A stretch of 64,000 bases of DNA from Streptomyces coeruleorubidus (GTDB lineage: Bacteria; Actinomycetota; Actinomycetes; Streptomycetales; Streptomycetaceae), in assembly GCF_008705135.1 (NCBI RefSeq), contig NZ_CP023694.1, positions 8,407,001 through 8,471,000 of the forward strand, in the 5' to 3' direction. The translations under genes were made by a program, and so were the position numbers. This document shows positions 42,984 through 51,200 of this stretch, in pieces. Each line of letters begins with the position of its first letter. The first letter of the stretch is position 1. The notes under the pieces are model-generated. The model ran no database searches, was not told the DNA's origin, and was given only the letters and a program-made list of their open reading frames with translations.

Positions 42984-44264
42984 GTGAAGCGTCCTACGGA
43001 GCACGCTCCGGCCCGCCGTACGCTGCTGGCCGGCATGGCGGCGGCAGTCGGTGCGGCAACGGTGTGGGGTACCGCGGGGAAGGCCGCCGCCGGCGGGTGG
43101 AGGGGGCCGCTGGGGAACGGGGCGGTGGACGCCGAGGCCGCGCGCCTCGAGGGCGGGTTGATCGAGCTGAGACGGGACTTCCACCGGCACCCCGAGCTGC
43201 CGGGGGAGGAGCGTCGCACCGCGGGCGTGGTGGCCCGGGAGCTGCGGGCGGCCGGGCTGACCGTCACCACCGGGGTCGGCGGCCATGGTGTGGTCGGTGT
43301 CCTGCACGGTGCGCGTCCGGGCCGGACGGTCGCGTACCGGGCGGACATGGACGCGGTGCCGCCCAAGGACGTCGTCGGAGGCGGTCACGCCGCGGCCCAC
43401 TTGTGCGGGCACGACATCCACACGACGGTGGCCCTCGGCGTCGCGAAGGTCCTGGCACGGCTGCGGCGGCACCTGAGCGGCACGGTGGTGTTCCTCTTCC
43501 AGCCTGCCGAGGAAAGCCTCTCCGGAGCCCGGGCACTGGTCGAGGCGGGCGTGCTGGAGCGCACCCGTGTCGAGGAGATCCACGCGCTGCACTGCGGGCC
43601 TTTCCCCGTCGGCCGGTTCGCTGTGACCGGGGGCTACGGGATGCCGGGCCAGGACAAGGCCGAAGTGACGCTTCACGGCCCGGACGCGCCCGATGCCGCG
43701 CGGCGACTGGCCGCCGGGATCGGCGCCCTCGCCACGGTGACACCCCCGCAGACGCCCGCGGACATCGAGCGGATGGTCACCGACGCCCAGACGCCCGACG
43801 GGCCGTTCGCCCGCTTCGTCGCCCTCCGGGCCTCGGCACAGGAGACCAAGGTGAGCGTGTCCTACCGCTGTTGGCCGCAGGAGCGGTACACGGAGGTACG
43901 CGAGGAGATCCGCCGGCTGGCCGAGCCGTACGCGGGAGCGGCGGTGAGCTTTCCCGCCGAGCCGTTCCCCGCCCTGGTCTGCCCGGAACCCGACGCCCGC
44001 GCGCTCGCCCGCCACCTGCGCCGCAGGCTGGGCCGTGACTCGGTCGCCACGCTCCATTCCGCGTTCCCGCCCTTCAGCGGCGAGGACTACGCCCTCTACC
44101 TGGAGCGCGTCCCCGGCACGTACACCTTCCTCGGCGTCCGCGCCCCCGGCGCCCCGATCACCACCGGCTACCCGCACTTCCCCGACTTCGCCCCGGACGA
44201 GCGGTCCATCGGCATCGGCGTACGGGCCATGGCGGGGTGGATCGCGCAGCGGACCCACCGTTAG
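42984..44264 (+). CDS. Tat-exported M20-family amidohydrolase (hippurate hydrolase / acyl-amino-acid amidohydrolase-like)
   Basis: 426 residues from a GTG at 42984 behind AAGGGGGA. A twin-arginine signal (ARRTLLAGMAAAVGAATVWG) ends near GKAAAGG, so the enzyme is secreted. The metal and catalytic motifs of the M20D amidohydrolases are visible: FHRHPELPGEE, YRADMDAVP, HLCGHDIHTTVAL, FQPAEES, and a late His in GYPHFPDF. The two-metal hydrolase would cleave an N-acyl or benzoyl amide bond of an amino acid outside the cell. Its start is 251 bp from the divergent PPOX-like gene; nothing identifiable lies between. Confidence 0.9.
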   Translation: MKRPTEHAPARRTLLAGMAAAVGAATVWGTAGKAAAGGWRGPLGNGAVDAEAARLEGGLIELRRDFHRHPELPGEERRTAGVVARELRAAGLTVTTGVGGHGVVGVLHGARPGRTVAYRADMDAVPPKDVVGGGHAAAHLCGHDIHTTVALGVAKVLARLRRHLSGTVVFLFQPAEESLSGARALVEAGVLERTRVEEIHALHCGPFPVGRFAVTGGYGMPGQDKAEVTLHGPDAPDAARRLAAGIGALATVTPPQTPADIERMVTDAQTPDGPFARFVALRASAQETKVSVSYRCWPQERYTEVREEIRRLAEPYAGAAVSFPAEPFPALVCPEPDARALARHLRRRLGRDSVATLHSAFPPFSGEDYALYLERVPGTYTFLGVRAPGAPITTGYPHFPDFAPDERSIGIGVRAMAGWIAQRTHR

Positions 44265-44327
44265 GCATCTGCAGGCATCCGTTGGACATCCGCAGACATC
44301 CGTCGCGAGGCGCGGCGGCTCTCCGGG

Positions 44328-45355
44328 TCAGTCCGGCCGTGCCAGGTCACCGAGGGCGTCGCGGAGTTGGGCGCGGCCGGTGACGCCGAGCTTGGGGAAG
44401 ATCTTGTGCAGGTGGAAGCCGATGGTGCGCGGAGACAGGTAGAGCCGGGCACCGATGTCCCGGTTCGTCAGGCCCTCGGCCGCCAGTTGGGCGATCTGGA
44501 TTCCTGCGGCGTCAGGCCGGACACGGCTTCCGGCGCCGCGGTGGGTACCACCGCCACGCCCGCCGCGCGCAGTTCGGCGGCGGTGCGCTCGACCCAGGGC
44601 CGGGCGTCCAGCCGCTGGAAGATCTCCAGGGCGGTGCCGAGCGCGGGCCGCGCCTCGACGGACCGACGACGGCGACGCAGCCATTCACCGAAGTTCAGGT
44701 GCGCGAGAGCGTGCTCGAACGGCCAGGGGGCGGTGACCGGGTCCGTCGCCGCGCGGAAATGGGCTTCCGCCTCGTCGGGATCGCCCAGCAGGGCCGAGGC
44801 GCGGTGCACGACCGCGTCCAGACGGGCGGAACGGGACGCGCGCATGGCCCGTTCGGCGGCGTGCAGCACGACGCGGGCGTCGGCCACCTACCCGGCGCGG
44901 ACGGCGGCCGCGGCGAGATCGGAGAGGCAGTACAGGGAGACGTGGTAGTGCACGGGTTCCGGGTGGAAGTCGCGGGTGAAGGCCCGGCGGAGCTGCTCGT
45001 AAGCCGACTGGTGATCGCCCTCGGCGAGGAACGCCGTCCCGCGTGCCTGCCGGTAACGCACGTACAGGCTCCGCGACTTGCGCAGGTCGAGGCCGCGCAC
45101 CGCGCCGCTCGCCCGTGTGTGCGCCGCCGCATGGTCCCCCTGCGCGGCGCGTAGCGTGGCCTGGAGGAGCTGCGCTCCCACGGTGACGTTGTCCGCTCCC
45201 GCCTCGGTCGCCATCCAGAAGCTGCATGACATAAGCGCTTCCTCCCGGCGCTCTGACAGCATCCGGATCAGTGCAGGCGGCTCCGCGGCCGGCCCGGAAC
45301 CCGTTGGGGTCCGGTGCGCGGCCCGCGGTGCGCCTGCCTCGAACGCGAACATCAC
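44328..45355 (-). pseudogene. decayed LuxR-family ATPase regulator: 5' truncated, premature stop and frameshift
   Basis: Three conceptual pieces join into the C-terminal ~340 residues of a large LuxR (LAL) regulator. A TPR region (ARGTAFLAEGDHQSAYEQLR, then HYHVSLYCLSDLAAAAVRAG) is interrupted by an in-frame TAG at 44888-44890. It continues as VADARVVLHAAERAMR up to SGLTPQE. One base is then missing near 44499-44500, and the next frame supplies the LuxR helix-turn-helix QIAQLAAEGLTNRDIGARLY, then LSPRTIGFHLHKIFPKLGV. The N-terminal ATPase half is absent; the divergent AraC gene begins 18 bp beyond. Two independent lesions plus truncation make this a pseudogene unless sequencing errors are involved. 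Confidence 0.8.
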
Positions 45356-45373
45356 CTCGGAAGGGCGGAGACC

Positions 45374-46342
45374 ATGACGCAGGGCGCACCGGTACGCGAG
45401 GAAGGACCCCTCCAGGGCGGCGTGCCGAGCCGGCGCACCGCGACAGCGCGCGTGTTTCCCGGCGACGCGGTCCCGGAGCTTGGAGTTCTCAGGACCGAGT
45501 TATCGATGACCCGTGTGTCCGATCTCGTTCGGATGCTGTCCGCGATGCCCGACGAGGGGGAGGGCGAGTTCCTCTACCTGGGCCTGCACGTCCGGGGGAC
45601 GGTCGCGCTCACCCGGGCCGGGGAGGACGAGGCCTTCTTGGAGCCGGGGGACATGGTCTTCTGCGATCCGGCCCGGCGTGATGTCCTCCGGTTCGGCGAG
45701 GACTGCCTGATGACGTACTTCCGGACGAGCCGCCGCCACCTGGGCGTCGCGGAGCCGGACCTGGACCGGGTCGTCGGCGTGCCGGTGCGGCACGGTTCCG
45801 GTATGGGGGCGCTGGTGTCGGGCTTCCTGTCCGCGCTCGCCGCCGAGGCGGAGTTCCACCGGTCGGCGATGGGGGACCGGCTCGCCCGCAGTGCCGTGGA
45901 CCTCCTCGCCGTCCTCGTCATGGAACTCCTTCAGGCGGAGACGGGACCGGAGACGTCCGGCGCGTCGAAGGCCGGCGGCGAGATGCTGTCGCGGATCCGG
46001 GCTTTCATCGAGGAGCATCTGACGGAGCCTGAGCTGTCACCGGAGTCGATCGCACGCGCGCATCACATCTCCGTCCGCTATCTGCACAAGCTCTTCCAGG
46101 ACGACGGCACGACAGTGGGCCAGTGGGTGCGGCAGCGCAGGCTCGACGCGTGCAGGCAGGAACTCGCCCGGACGTCGAATCGCAGGACGACCGTGGCCGC
46201 CGTGGCACACCGCTGGGGCTTCAGCAGCCCCTCCCACTTCAGCCGCACCTTCCGGGACGCCTACGGTATGTCCCCCAGCGAATGGCAGGCGTTGGCGGCG
46301 TCGGGGGCCGGCTCGGCGGACACCGACGCGCGGTGTCCGTGA
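45374..46342 (+). CDS. AraC-family transcriptional regulator with AraC_binding_2-type sensor
   Basis: 322 residues, ATG at 45374 behind GGGCGGAG. The N-terminal half is a cupin-like sensor of the AraC-binding-like type (LEPGDMVFCDPARRDVLRFG, then TYFRTSRRHLG). The C-terminal ~100 residues hold the two AraC helix-turn-helix motifs: SPESIARAHHISVRYLHKLF and VAAVAHRWGFSSPSHFSRTF, then FRDAYGMSPSEW. Activators of this type respond to small metabolites. It is divergent from the decayed LuxR gene; no dedicated target is evident. Confidence 0.92.
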   Translation: MTQGAPVREEGPLQGGVPSRRTATARVFPGDAVPELGVLRTELSMTRVSDLVRMLSAMPDEGEGEFLYLGLHVRGTVALTRAGEDEAFLEPGDMVFCDPARRDVLRFGEDCLMTYFRTSRRHLGVAEPDLDRVVGVPVRHGSGMGALVSGFLSALAAEAEFHRSAMGDRLARSAVDLLAVLVMELLQAETGPETSGASKAGGEMLSRIRAFIEEHLTEPELSPESIARAHHISVRYLHKLFQDDGTTVGQWVRQRRLDACRQELARTSNRRTTVAAVAHRWGFSSPSHFSRTFRDAYGMSPSEWQALAASGAGSADTDARCP

Positions 46343-46374
46343 ACTGCCCTTCTAGCCCCTGGCATGATCACGGC

Positions 46375-47043
46375 ATGACCAGTGAGCCTGTGCAGCCCGG
46401 CCCCGGCAAGTGCGTCCTCTTCGACGTCGACGGCACGTTGATCGACGCCGTGGACAACCAACGCCGCGTCTGGGCGAGTTGGGCGGGGCGATACGGGCTC
46501 GACGCGGCCGAGGTCTATCGGGTGGCCCTGCGGACGAGGCCGATCGAGACCTTCGCGAAGGTGGCTCCGGACCAGGACCCACGGGGGTGCCTGGCCGCGC
46601 TGCACGAGCTGGAGGACGAGGACGTCCGGTCCGGCGCCTACGGGGCCTTCGACGGCGCGTCACAGCTTCTGGGCGCCCTGCCGTCGGGGGCGTGGGCGCT
46701 CGTGACCTCCAACTACGAGCACCGGGTACGCGGGCGATTCGCTCGGACGGGCCTGCCGGTCCCGCGCGTCATCGTGGACGCCGCCGCGGTGGAGGAGGGC
46801 AAACCCTCGCCCGCGCCCTACCTGCTGGCCGCCGAGCAGCTCGGTGTCCGGCCCGAGGACTGCCTGGTCATCGAGGACGCCCCGTCCGGCGTCGAAGCAG
46901 GGCTGCGGGCCGGCATGACGGTATGGGGAGTCAACACCGCGGCTGCGGTGGCCGGCGTGCACCGTCACTTCGCGAGTCTGCGTGACGCGGTCCCCGACAT
47001 CCTCGCCTTCGCCGGGCTGGAGGGATCAGCCGCAGTGAGGTGA
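46375..47043 (+). CDS. HAD-superfamily phosphatase (beta-phosphoglucomutase / glycerol-3-phosphatase-like)
   Basis: 222 residues. Motif I DVDGTLID has both Asp residues. Motif II is VTSNYEHR, the Lys of motif III is in VEEGKPSPAPYLLA, and motif IV is CLVIEDAPSGVEAGLRAG, the strongly conserved end of sugar-phosphate phosphatases. A helical cap follows motif I. It should dephosphorylate a small sugar or polyol phosphate in the cytosol. The ATG at 46375 lacks a clear ribosome site, but the start fits family alignments. It starts 32 bp after the AraC gene and may be co-transcribed. Confidence 0.9.
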   Translation: MTSEPVQPGPGKCVLFDVDGTLIDAVDNQRRVWASWAGRYGLDAAEVYRVALRTRPIETFAKVAPDQDPRGCLAALHELEDEDVRSGAYGAFDGASQLLGALPSGAWALVTSNYEHRVRGRFARTGLPVPRVIVDAAAVEEGKPSPAPYLLAAEQLGVRPEDCLVIEDAPSGVEAGLRAGMTVWGVNTAAAVAGVHRHFASLRDAVPDILAFAGLEGSAAVR

Positions 47044-47104
47044 TCACGCCGTGGCCGGCGTGATCACCGCGTCGGGAATTACCGGTGGTCCACCGGCGGA
47101 CCGC

Positions 47105-47350
47105 TCAGGGCCGGGGGCGGGCCCAAGGGGCATCGGTGGCCGAGAGCCGGTGCGTGGTCACGGCGGTGACCGCGAGCAGCAGCAGCGTCAGGCCCAGCGC
47201 GCAGGAGAGGCGGCCGTGCAGGATGATCCCGGCGCCGGCGAGGGCGCCGAGGAACATGGCGAGCACGGAGAGGTTCCGGCGCCCGGGGCGCGGCGCTTTG
47301 CCGCCCACCCGGGTGGAGTCGGCGGCCAGGCCCGTCAGGTCAGGCGTGGC
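47105..47350 (-). pseudogene. C-terminal remnant of a DUF1275 (YoaK-like) membrane protein
   Basis: The frame reads PDLTGLAADSTRVGGK, then RRNLSVLAMFLGALAGAGII and SCALGLTLLLLAVTAVTTH. This resembles the last two membrane helices of DUF1275 proteins, in which TLTGLAADS and MLLGALAGA are typical. The family is normally ~220-240 residues, so about two thirds is missing. The frame has no start of its own and runs into the 3' end of the cyclase-fold gene, suggesting that a deletion fused the two. Identification is by recall of the family pattern. Confidence 0.55.
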
Positions 47351-47388
47351 CGGGTGGTGGCCGAGAAGCGCAGCGCCCAGTGGCTCCG

Positions 47389-47835
47389 CTACCACCCGGT
47401 CAGCCGCTGTTCGAGGTCGCGCAGGTCCTTGCGGAGGGACGAGCGGACCTGGCGCGCGAGCAGCGGCGCGGCCAGCCGGTAGAAGCCGCCTTCGCCGCCC
47501 CGGACGCGAATGCGGGCGAGGGTGCCCCGTGCGTCCGGCGCGAAGGCGTACGTGACATGCATGGGCATCGGGCCGGCCACGGAGATCATGTCCAGCAGGT
47601 GAGGCGGTTCGTACGCGGCCACCCGCAGGACGTAGTCGATGCGCCGTCCGAGGAAGTATGCCGTCCGGGTGACCTCGGCGTTCACACCGAAGCCGCCCTT
47701 ATCCGCCTCCCGGGTGAGCCCCGCGGTGCGGATGCCCTGGGTCCACTCGGCGTCATGGCGCCAGTCCATGGCGTACTCGGCCACACGTTCGGGCGGGAGC
47801 GGGATCACGCGCTCCGCGGACACGTCGATCGTCAT
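47389..47835 (-). CDS. SRPBCC (START/polyketide-cyclase-like) family protein
   Basis: 148 residues, ATG at 47835 with GAGGAAG 8 bases upstream. The helix-grip pattern is clear: SAERVIPLPPERVAEYAMDW, a central beta-sheet (VTRTAYFLGRRIDYVLRVAA, then MPMHVTYAF), and a long C-terminal helix (LAAPLLARQVRSSLRKDLRD). Such proteins bind hydrophobic ligands or act as cyclases, but no active residues can be assigned, and the stand-alone context suggests a housekeeping or membrane-stress role. Confidence 0.85.
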   Translation of the reverse strand: MTIDVSAERVIPLPPERVAEYAMDWRHDAEWTQGIRTAGLTREADKGGFGVNAEVTRTAYFLGRRIDYVLRVAAYEPPHLLDMISVAGPMPMHVTYAFAPDARGTLARIRVRGGEGGFYRLAAPLLARQVRSSLRKDLRDLEQRLTGW

Positions 47836-48034
47836 GGCGCTGCTTCCTCGTCCTCGCCCGGCCCGGACGCGGGGTCGGCTGCTGAGGCCCAGCATCCTCG
47901 ATGCCGGGGGCGGACGCACGGCGAGCCGTCGAGGCTCCAGACGTAAGGATTCCGTCATCAGCCGCAGGGTGCGGGGCGGCCGTGCTTCGGCGTTGAATCG
48001 GGAGGGTTGCGGAACTCTCAGGAGGCGAGTGGGG

Positions 48035-48607
48035 ATGGGGCGCGTGCGCAAGGTGCTGACCGGGCCGTTGGTCATCGCGATGCTGGTGGTGGCGGTCGGC
48101 GGAGCCGGCTTCGGGCTGTACTGGTTCCAGCCGTGGAAGCTGTGGCAGGACGAGACCGTTCAGGAGGCCCTGCCCGGGGTCGCGGAGACCTCCGCCCCTC
48201 CCGCAGCGGCGCCCGCCGAGTCGCCTTCCGGGTCGCCTTCCCCGGCCACCGGTCCGCGGACGCTGGCGAGCGGTGAGCTGATCAGCCACGAGCACGCGAC
48301 CTCGGGCACGGTGAAGCTCGTACGGCTGGCCGACGGTTCTCATGTCGTCCGGCTGGAGAACCTGAACACCAGCAACGGACCGGATCTGCGCGTCTGGCTG
48401 ACCGACGCGCCGGTGAAGCAGGGGAAGGCGGGCTGGCACGTCTTCGACGACGGCAAGTACGTCAGCCTCGGCAAACTCAAAGGCAACAAGGGGAGCCAGA
48501 ACTACGTCCTCCCCGGTGACACGGACCTTTCGGGCTTCAGCAGCGTGAGCATCTGGTGCGACCGTTTCGACGTGTCGTTCGGCGCCGCGGAGCTGGCCCG
48601 GACCTGA
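48035..48607 (+). CDS. membrane-anchored DM13-domain protein
   Basis: 190 residues, ATG at 48035 behind AGGAGG. One N-terminal membrane helix (LVIAMLVVAVGGAGFGLYWF) is followed by a Pro/Ser/Ala linker (~48-72) and a DM13 domain: SGTVKLVRLADGSHVVRLEN, then NTSNGPDLRVWLTD, LGKLKGNKGSQNYVLPGD and the invariant Cys in SVSIWCDRFDVSFGAA. DM13 domains are thought to take part in extracytoplasmic redox or binding functions. The domain faces outward. It converges on the ole operon with only 11 bp between the stops. Confidence 0.88.
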   Translation: MGRVRKVLTGPLVIAMLVVAVGGAGFGLYWFQPWKLWQDETVQEALPGVAETSAPPAAAPAESPSGSPSPATGPRTLASGELISHEHATSGTVKLVRLADGSHVVRLENLNTSNGPDLRVWLTDAPVKQGKAGWHVFDDGKYVSLGKLKGNKGSQNYVLPGDTDLSGFSSVSIWCDRFDVSFGAAELART

Positions 48608-48618
48608 CGGCAGCCGCC

Positions 48619-49602
48619 CTACGGCCACTGACCGGACAGCGCGGCGATGCCCGCGTCGAAGCTGACCGGTGGTTCGAACTCCAGGTCGCGGCGGGCCGCT
48701 CGGACGCTGAACCAGTGGGGATGCACCAGCTCGGCGACGAGGAAGCGGCTGAGGGCGTGGGTGCGGCCGAGGCCGGTCAGCCGCAGGACGGTCTCGGACG
48801 TGGCCGCGGCGGCGTGGGCCAGGCGGTGAGGGATGGTGTACCAGGTGGCGCGGAGGCCGGCCGCGCGCAGGAAGTGCGCGGTGAGCTCGCGCAGCGGGCG
48901 GGGATCGTCCTGGGTGATGAAGTAGGCGCGGCCTCCGATGGGGCGGCCCTCCCGGAGGCGGTCGAGAGCGAGCAGGTGGGCGTGGGCGGCCGTGTGCAGG
49001 TGGGTCGTGTCGATGAGGTTGGTGCCGTCGCCGGGCATCACCAGCCGGCCCGCGCGTACGGCGCGTGCCAGGGCCGGGGCGAAGTGCGGGTCGCCGGGGC
49101 CCCAGATGATGTGGGGGCGCAGGGAGACGGTGGCCAGGGCAGGGCCGTCGGCGGCCAGGACGAGGGCTTCCGCGTGTGCCTTGGTGCGCGGGTAGGCGGC
49201 CAGGTGCCGGCGGGGGTAGGGGCAGCGCTCGTCGGCGTTCTCCAGGCCGCCGGGCCGGAAGACGACGCTGGCGGTCGAGGTGTACACGAGGGTGCCGATC
49301 CCGTGGGCTCGGCACTGGTCGATGACGTTGCGGGTGCCGACGACGTTGGTTCTCCAGTACGGCCTGAGCGGGCCGCTGACGCCCGCCAGGGCGGCGTTGT
49401 GGATGACGGCGTCACAGCCGGCGAGCGCGCGGGAGACGGCGGCCGGGTCGGCGAGGTCGCCCAGGTGCTGCCGCACGCCTAGCTGCTCCAGGGCGGGGCT
49501 CGGACGGCGGCCGAGGGAGGACGTCGTGGTGCCGCGGGCGACGAGCCGGCGGCAGATCTCCTGCCCGAGGAAGCCGCTGCCGCCCGTGACCAGGACCCTC
49601 AT
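48619..49602 (-). CDS. oleD: OleD-like NAD(P)-dependent 2-alkyl-3-ketoalkanoate reductase
   Basis: 327 residues. Extended short-chain dehydrogenase with VTGGSGFLGQEICRRL at the N-terminus, VYTSTASVVF carrying the catalytic Ser/Thr, and the YxxxK pair in YPRTKAHAEALV. The sequence resembles the 3-beta-HSD/OleD group: HPHWFSVRAARRDLEFEP near the end is typical. In the known Ole pathway, OleD reduces the beta-ketoacid made by OleA to a beta-hydroxy acid with NADPH. It is the last gene of the operon. Its ATG overlaps the oleC stop by four bases, so the two are translationally coupled. Confidence 0.88.
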   Translation of the reverse strand: MRVLVTGGSGFLGQEICRRLVARGTTTSSLGRRPSPALEQLGVRQHLGDLADPAAVSRALAGCDAVIHNAALAGVSGPLRPYWRTNVVGTRNVIDQCRAHGIGTLVYTSTASVVFRPGGLENADERCPYPRRHLAAYPRTKAHAEALVLAADGPALATVSLRPHIIWGPGDPHFAPALARAVRAGRLVMPGDGTNLIDTTHLHTAAHAHLLALDRLREGRPIGGRAYFITQDDPRPLRELTAHFLRAAGLRATWYTIPHRLAHAAAATSETVLRLTGLGRTHALSRFLVAELVHPHWFSVRAARRDLEFEPPVSFDAGIAALSGQWP

Positions 49603-51200
49603 CGGGCGCCTCCCGACCCGTACTTGGCGGCGTGGGCGGCCAGCCGGGCACGGTCGATCTTGGAGTTGTGGCGGACGTCGGTCGGGAAGCGGGGATGGAA
49701 CAGCACCGTGCCGATGCGGCGGCCGTGCCGGTGGCCGCCGAGGACGGCCCGCAACGCGTCCAGAACCGTGCCCTTGGGCGTGCCGGGTTCGCGTTCGACG
49801 CAGAGCACCGCCCGCTGCCGTCCCGCCGGGCCGACGCCGACCAGGGCGGTGCGGCGGACTCCGGCGGCGGTGTCGGCGACGGCCTCGACGTCCTCGGTGG
49901 TGAGGGTGAAGTCCTCACCCGTGACGAGGTGGGCCTTGCGGCCGAGGTACCACAGCCGGCCTTCGTGGTCGATGCGTCCCAGATCGCCGGTGCGGTGCCA
50001 CAGGGCGCCTCCCGCGAGCGATTTGGCGGCGGCAGTGGCGTCGGGGCGGGCGTGGTAGCCCGGGCTGACCACGGGCCCCGCGACGGAGATCTCCCCGAGC
50101 CCGGTGGCGTCCGCGTCCAGGACGCGCGCCTCGACGCCGGGCAGCGGCCGGCCCAGGCAGGTGCCGGCGTGGCCGGGGGGCGGCTGGGTGCGCAGCGCCC
50201 GCAGGTCGTCGGCGCTGATGGCGGCGACGGGCAGGCACTCCGTGGCGCCGTAGACGCTGAGGATCTCCGCCCCGGCCGGCAGGGCCTTCGACAGCAGCTC
50301 GACGAGGCGTGGGCGCAGCGGTGCGCCGAAGGACAGCACACGGCGGACCGGGGGCAGCGTCAGGCCGTGGCGTTCGCAGTGGCCGGCGATCAGGCCGAGC
50401 ACCGCCGGTGAACCGAGGACGATGTCGGCCCCGTGGCGCAACAGGGGGCCGACGAGGTGCCGCGGGGGAGTGCGGGCCGGCGCCAGATGGTCGACCTGCG
50501 GGGCGATCGTCGTGAGGCCGAGCAGCGGGCCCAGCGCGGCGAACGGCAGGAAGCAGGAGAGCAGGACGTCACCGGCCGCCGGGCGGAGTACGGCGTCCAG
50601 GGCGGTGAGTTGTCCGGCCAGGGTGCTGTAGTCGTACTCGACGCCCTTGGGCTGTCCGGTGGAACCGGAGGTGAAGGCGATCATCGCCAGGTCCTCGGGC
50701 CGCGGTTCCGGGACGCGTGGCGCGGGGCCGTCGCCGTCCGGCACCGCCAAGGGCAGGCTGTGTCCCAGCAGCCGGTCCTGGCCGGGGAAGGCGCGGCCGG
50801 TGACCAGGGCCGTACGGACATGGCCGCGGCCCCAGCCCAGGGCCCGGCGCGCCACGTGTGCCAGGGGATCCCCGATGAAGACGCCGGGGGCGATCTCGTC
50901 CAGACAGCGCCGTACCTCGGCGCGCGGCTCGATCAGCACCGGGACGGCCCCGATCGAGGCCAGGGCGTAGAGGGCCGCGAGGAGTTGATAGGCGTCCCGG
51001 GTCATCACCACGGCCTTGTCGCCGCGTCCCACCCCGGCCGCCCGGAGGGAGTCGGCGGTGCGGCGGCAGCCGTCCAGCAACTGTGCCGTCGTCACGGCCC
51101 GGTCGGAGGAGGCGCCGGTGCAGTGGACGAGCACGGTCGCCCGCGGGTCCTCGGCCAGCCGGGCGAGGCGGGCGGAGACGCTGTCGGGTGCGGTGGTCAT
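49599..51200 (-). CDS. oleC: OleC-like beta-lactone synthetase (ANL superfamily)
   Basis: 533 residues, ATG at 51200 with GAGG upstream and a four-base overlap with the oleB stop. Adenylate-forming fold: P-loop FTSGSTGQPKGVEYDY, SVYGATE, WHRTGDLGRIDHEGR, and a C-terminal catalytic Lys in HNSKIDRARL. The length and the YGATE and GEISVAGPVVSPGYH regions fit OleC better than fatty-acyl-CoA ligases. OleC converts a 2-alkyl-3-hydroxy acid with ATP to a cis beta-lactone. Homologues in lipstatin and nocardiolactone pathways make the product beta-lactone. With OleB present, the lactone is more likely an intermediate. Confidence 0.87.
   Translation of the reverse strand: MTTAPDSVSARLARLAEDPRATVLVHCTGASSDRAVTTAQLLDGCRRTADSLRAAGVGRGDKAVVMTRDAYQLLAALYALASIGAVPVLIEPRAEVRRCLDEIAPGVFIGDPLAHVARRALGWGRGHVRTALVTGRAFPGQDRLLGHSLPLAVPDGDGPAPRVPEPRPEDLAMIAFTSGSTGQPKGVEYDYSTLAGQLTALDAVLRPAAGDVLLSCFLPFAALGPLLGLTTIAPQVDHLAPARTPPRHLVGPLLRHGADIVLGSPAVLGLIAGHCERHGLTLPPVRRVLSFGAPLRPRLVELLSKALPAGAEILSVYGATECLPVAAISADDLRALRTQPPPGHAGTCLGRPLPGVEARVLDADATGLGEISVAGPVVSPGYHARPDATAAAKSLAGGALWHRTGDLGRIDHEGRLWYLGRKAHLVTGEDFTLTTEDVEAVADTAAGVRRTALVGVGPAGRQRAVLCVEREPGTPKGTVLDALRAVLGGHRHGRRIGTVLFHPRFPTDVRHNSKIDRARLAAHAAKYGSGGAR

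Noticed and set aside
44265..44315. Several CATCCG words in short succession between the M20 gene and the LuxR remnant, considered as a repeat array.
   Set aside because: Irregular spacing, only three to four imperfect copies and no spacer structure; not a CRISPR or a convincing tandem repeat.
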